A stretch of DNA of 6,989 nt. Source: Phycisphaeraceae bacterium. Lineage in GTDB: Bacteria; Planctomycetota; Phycisphaerae; Phycisphaerales; UBA1924. The first letter of the stretch is position 1; every line of letters begins with the position of its first letter. Under the pieces are notes generated by a model, which did no database searches, was not told the DNA's origin, and worked only from the letters and a program-made list of their open reading frames with translations. The translations under genes were made by a program, and so were the position numbers. Location: NCBI GenBank assembly GCA_009827215.1, contig WUAJ01000125.1:1-6989 (forward strand), in the 5' to 3' direction. Of the stretch, positions 6,112 to 6,989 are shown in pieces.

Positions 6112-6989
6112 ATGGGCGTTCAGGTCGACGATCAGCACGAGCAGCAGGTGAGCAGCCGACAGGTGGAAGCGATCCTTGCGGGGATCACTCGGCTTCCGAC
6201 ACTTCCTGCAGTCGCGGCGAAGTTGCTCTCGATGGGTGCTGATGAAGATGTTCGTCTGGACGAAGTGATCGAGTTGATTGAGGCGGATCCGGCGCTGAGT
6301 GCTCGGATGTTGTCGTTGTGCCGCAGCGCAGACGCGGGGCTCGGGGATCGGATCACGACTGTTCGGCGCGCGGTGATCATGCTGGGTCTTGATGCGGTTC
6401 GCACGGCGGTGCTGAGCGTGCTGATCTTTGATCAGTTGCCTATTGAAACAAGTGAATCAATCGAAGGGGAACTGGGGTTCGATATTGAGGGGTTCTGGAC
6501 ACGCGCGATCGCGGTCGCGTGCGTGAGCGAGCAGGTGGTCAAGAATACAAGCTCGATGGGTGTCAAGGCTGACGAGGCGTACCTCGCAGGATTGCTCCAT
6601 GGGCTCGGGAAGCTGGCGTTGTACAATGTGCTGCCAAAGTCTTGGGAGAAAGCGCTCGCGATGGCGAAGAGCCATCACCTGTCGTTGAGCGGCGCTGAGC
6701 GCGCGACGATCGGATTGGATCACCACACGGCCGGGAAGCGACTGAGCGAGCATTGGGGGCTGCCTGATTCGATCCGTGATGTGGTGTGGTTGCATGGTCA
6801 ACCCAGCGCTGGACTCCCGGAGCACTGCAACATGCAGTTGGTGCTCGTGGTCACGCTTGCGTGCTTGTGGTGCGAATCTCAGCATCTTGGTTGGTCAGGA
6901 GATTCCACGAGCGGGATCGATATGGATGAGATCGCTTCAGAGCTCGGCGTGGATCTGAGCATGCTTGATGCGCAATCAGGGGAGATTGT
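6112..6989 (+). CDS. HDOD-domain signalling protein, 3' end beyond the window
   Basis: The frame opens at an ATG 2 bp after the response regulator stop, behind a GGGGTAAG ribosome site that overlaps that stop, and stays open for 292 codons to the window edge. Residues about 18-250 are an HDOD domain: ILAGITRLPTLPAVAAKLL (21-39), EADPALSARMLSLCRSAD (57-74), TVRRAVIMLGLDAVRTAVLS (83-102), AYLAGLLHGLGKLALY (156-171) and DHHTAGKRLSEHWGLP (203-218). At the place where HD phosphohydrolases have His-Asp the protein has His163-Gly164, so it is probably not an enzyme; HDOD domains commonly lack the metal site. HDOD proteins are usually signal-transduction scaffolds near chemotaxis or two-component genes. 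A further domain (GAF, kinase or GGDEF) may follow outside the window. Confidence 0.92.
   Translation, partial: MGVQVDDQHEQQVSSRQVEAILAGITRLPTLPAVAAKLLSMGADEDVRLDEVIELIEADPALSARMLSLCRSADAGLGDRITTVRRAVIMLGLDAVRTAVLSVLIFDQLPIETSESIEGELGFDIEGFWTRAIAVACVSEQVVKNTSSMGVKADEAYLAGLLHGLGKLALYNVLPKSWEKALAMAKSHHLSLSGAERATIGLDHHTAGKRLSEHWGLPDSIRDVVWLHGQPSAGLPEHCNMQLVLVVTLACLWCESQHLGWSGDSTSGIDMDEIASELGVDLSMLDAQSGEI

Overview
The window looks like ordinary bacterial chromosome, moderately GC-rich, with coding on both strands and no sign of phage, transposon, CRISPR, tRNA or rRNA. The gene set points to the phylum Planctomycetota, possibly the Phycisphaerae. The hints are a DEAD-box helicase with a DEVD motif II and an Arg/Gly-rich N-terminus, an excisionase-type HTH fused in front of a receiver domain, an HDOD protein next to it, and weak Shine-Dalgarno sites. 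This assignment is inferred from protein character and has not been checked by a search.

Layout, left to right. Bases 1-74 hold the 5' end of a minus-strand gene that leaves the window. Next, also on the minus strand, is a lipoprotein with an HExxH zinc-protease centre (93-851). Only 31 bp away and divergent is a family 2 glycosyltransferase of the WaaE/KdtX kind (883-1689), followed on the same strand by a DEAD-box RNA helicase (1823-3349). The helicase converges on a minus-strand HU-family DNA-binding protein (3432-3860), and a strong bidirectional terminator hairpin lies between them (3382-3409). A 344-bp non-coding stretch (3861-4204) holds a good sigma70-like promoter for the HU gene and several GC-rich hairpins. 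Then come two tightly packed plus-strand pairs: arfB (ribosome rescue) with tsaB (t6A tRNA modification), and a response regulator (HTH + REC) with an HDOD-domain protein that runs off the right edge.

How the genes fit together: helicase, ArfB and TsaB all serve RNA or translation, and HU serves nucleoid structure. The glycosyltransferase and the lipoprotein act at the envelope. The response regulator and HDOD protein form a probable signalling unit whose kinase is not visible here. The points most worth a second look are the lipoprotein, whose zinc-site layout matches anthrax lethal factor including the spacing of a catalytic tyrosine, the structured leader upstream of HU, and the HTH-REC/HDOD gene pair. 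I see no clear evidence of a wholly new multi-gene system.
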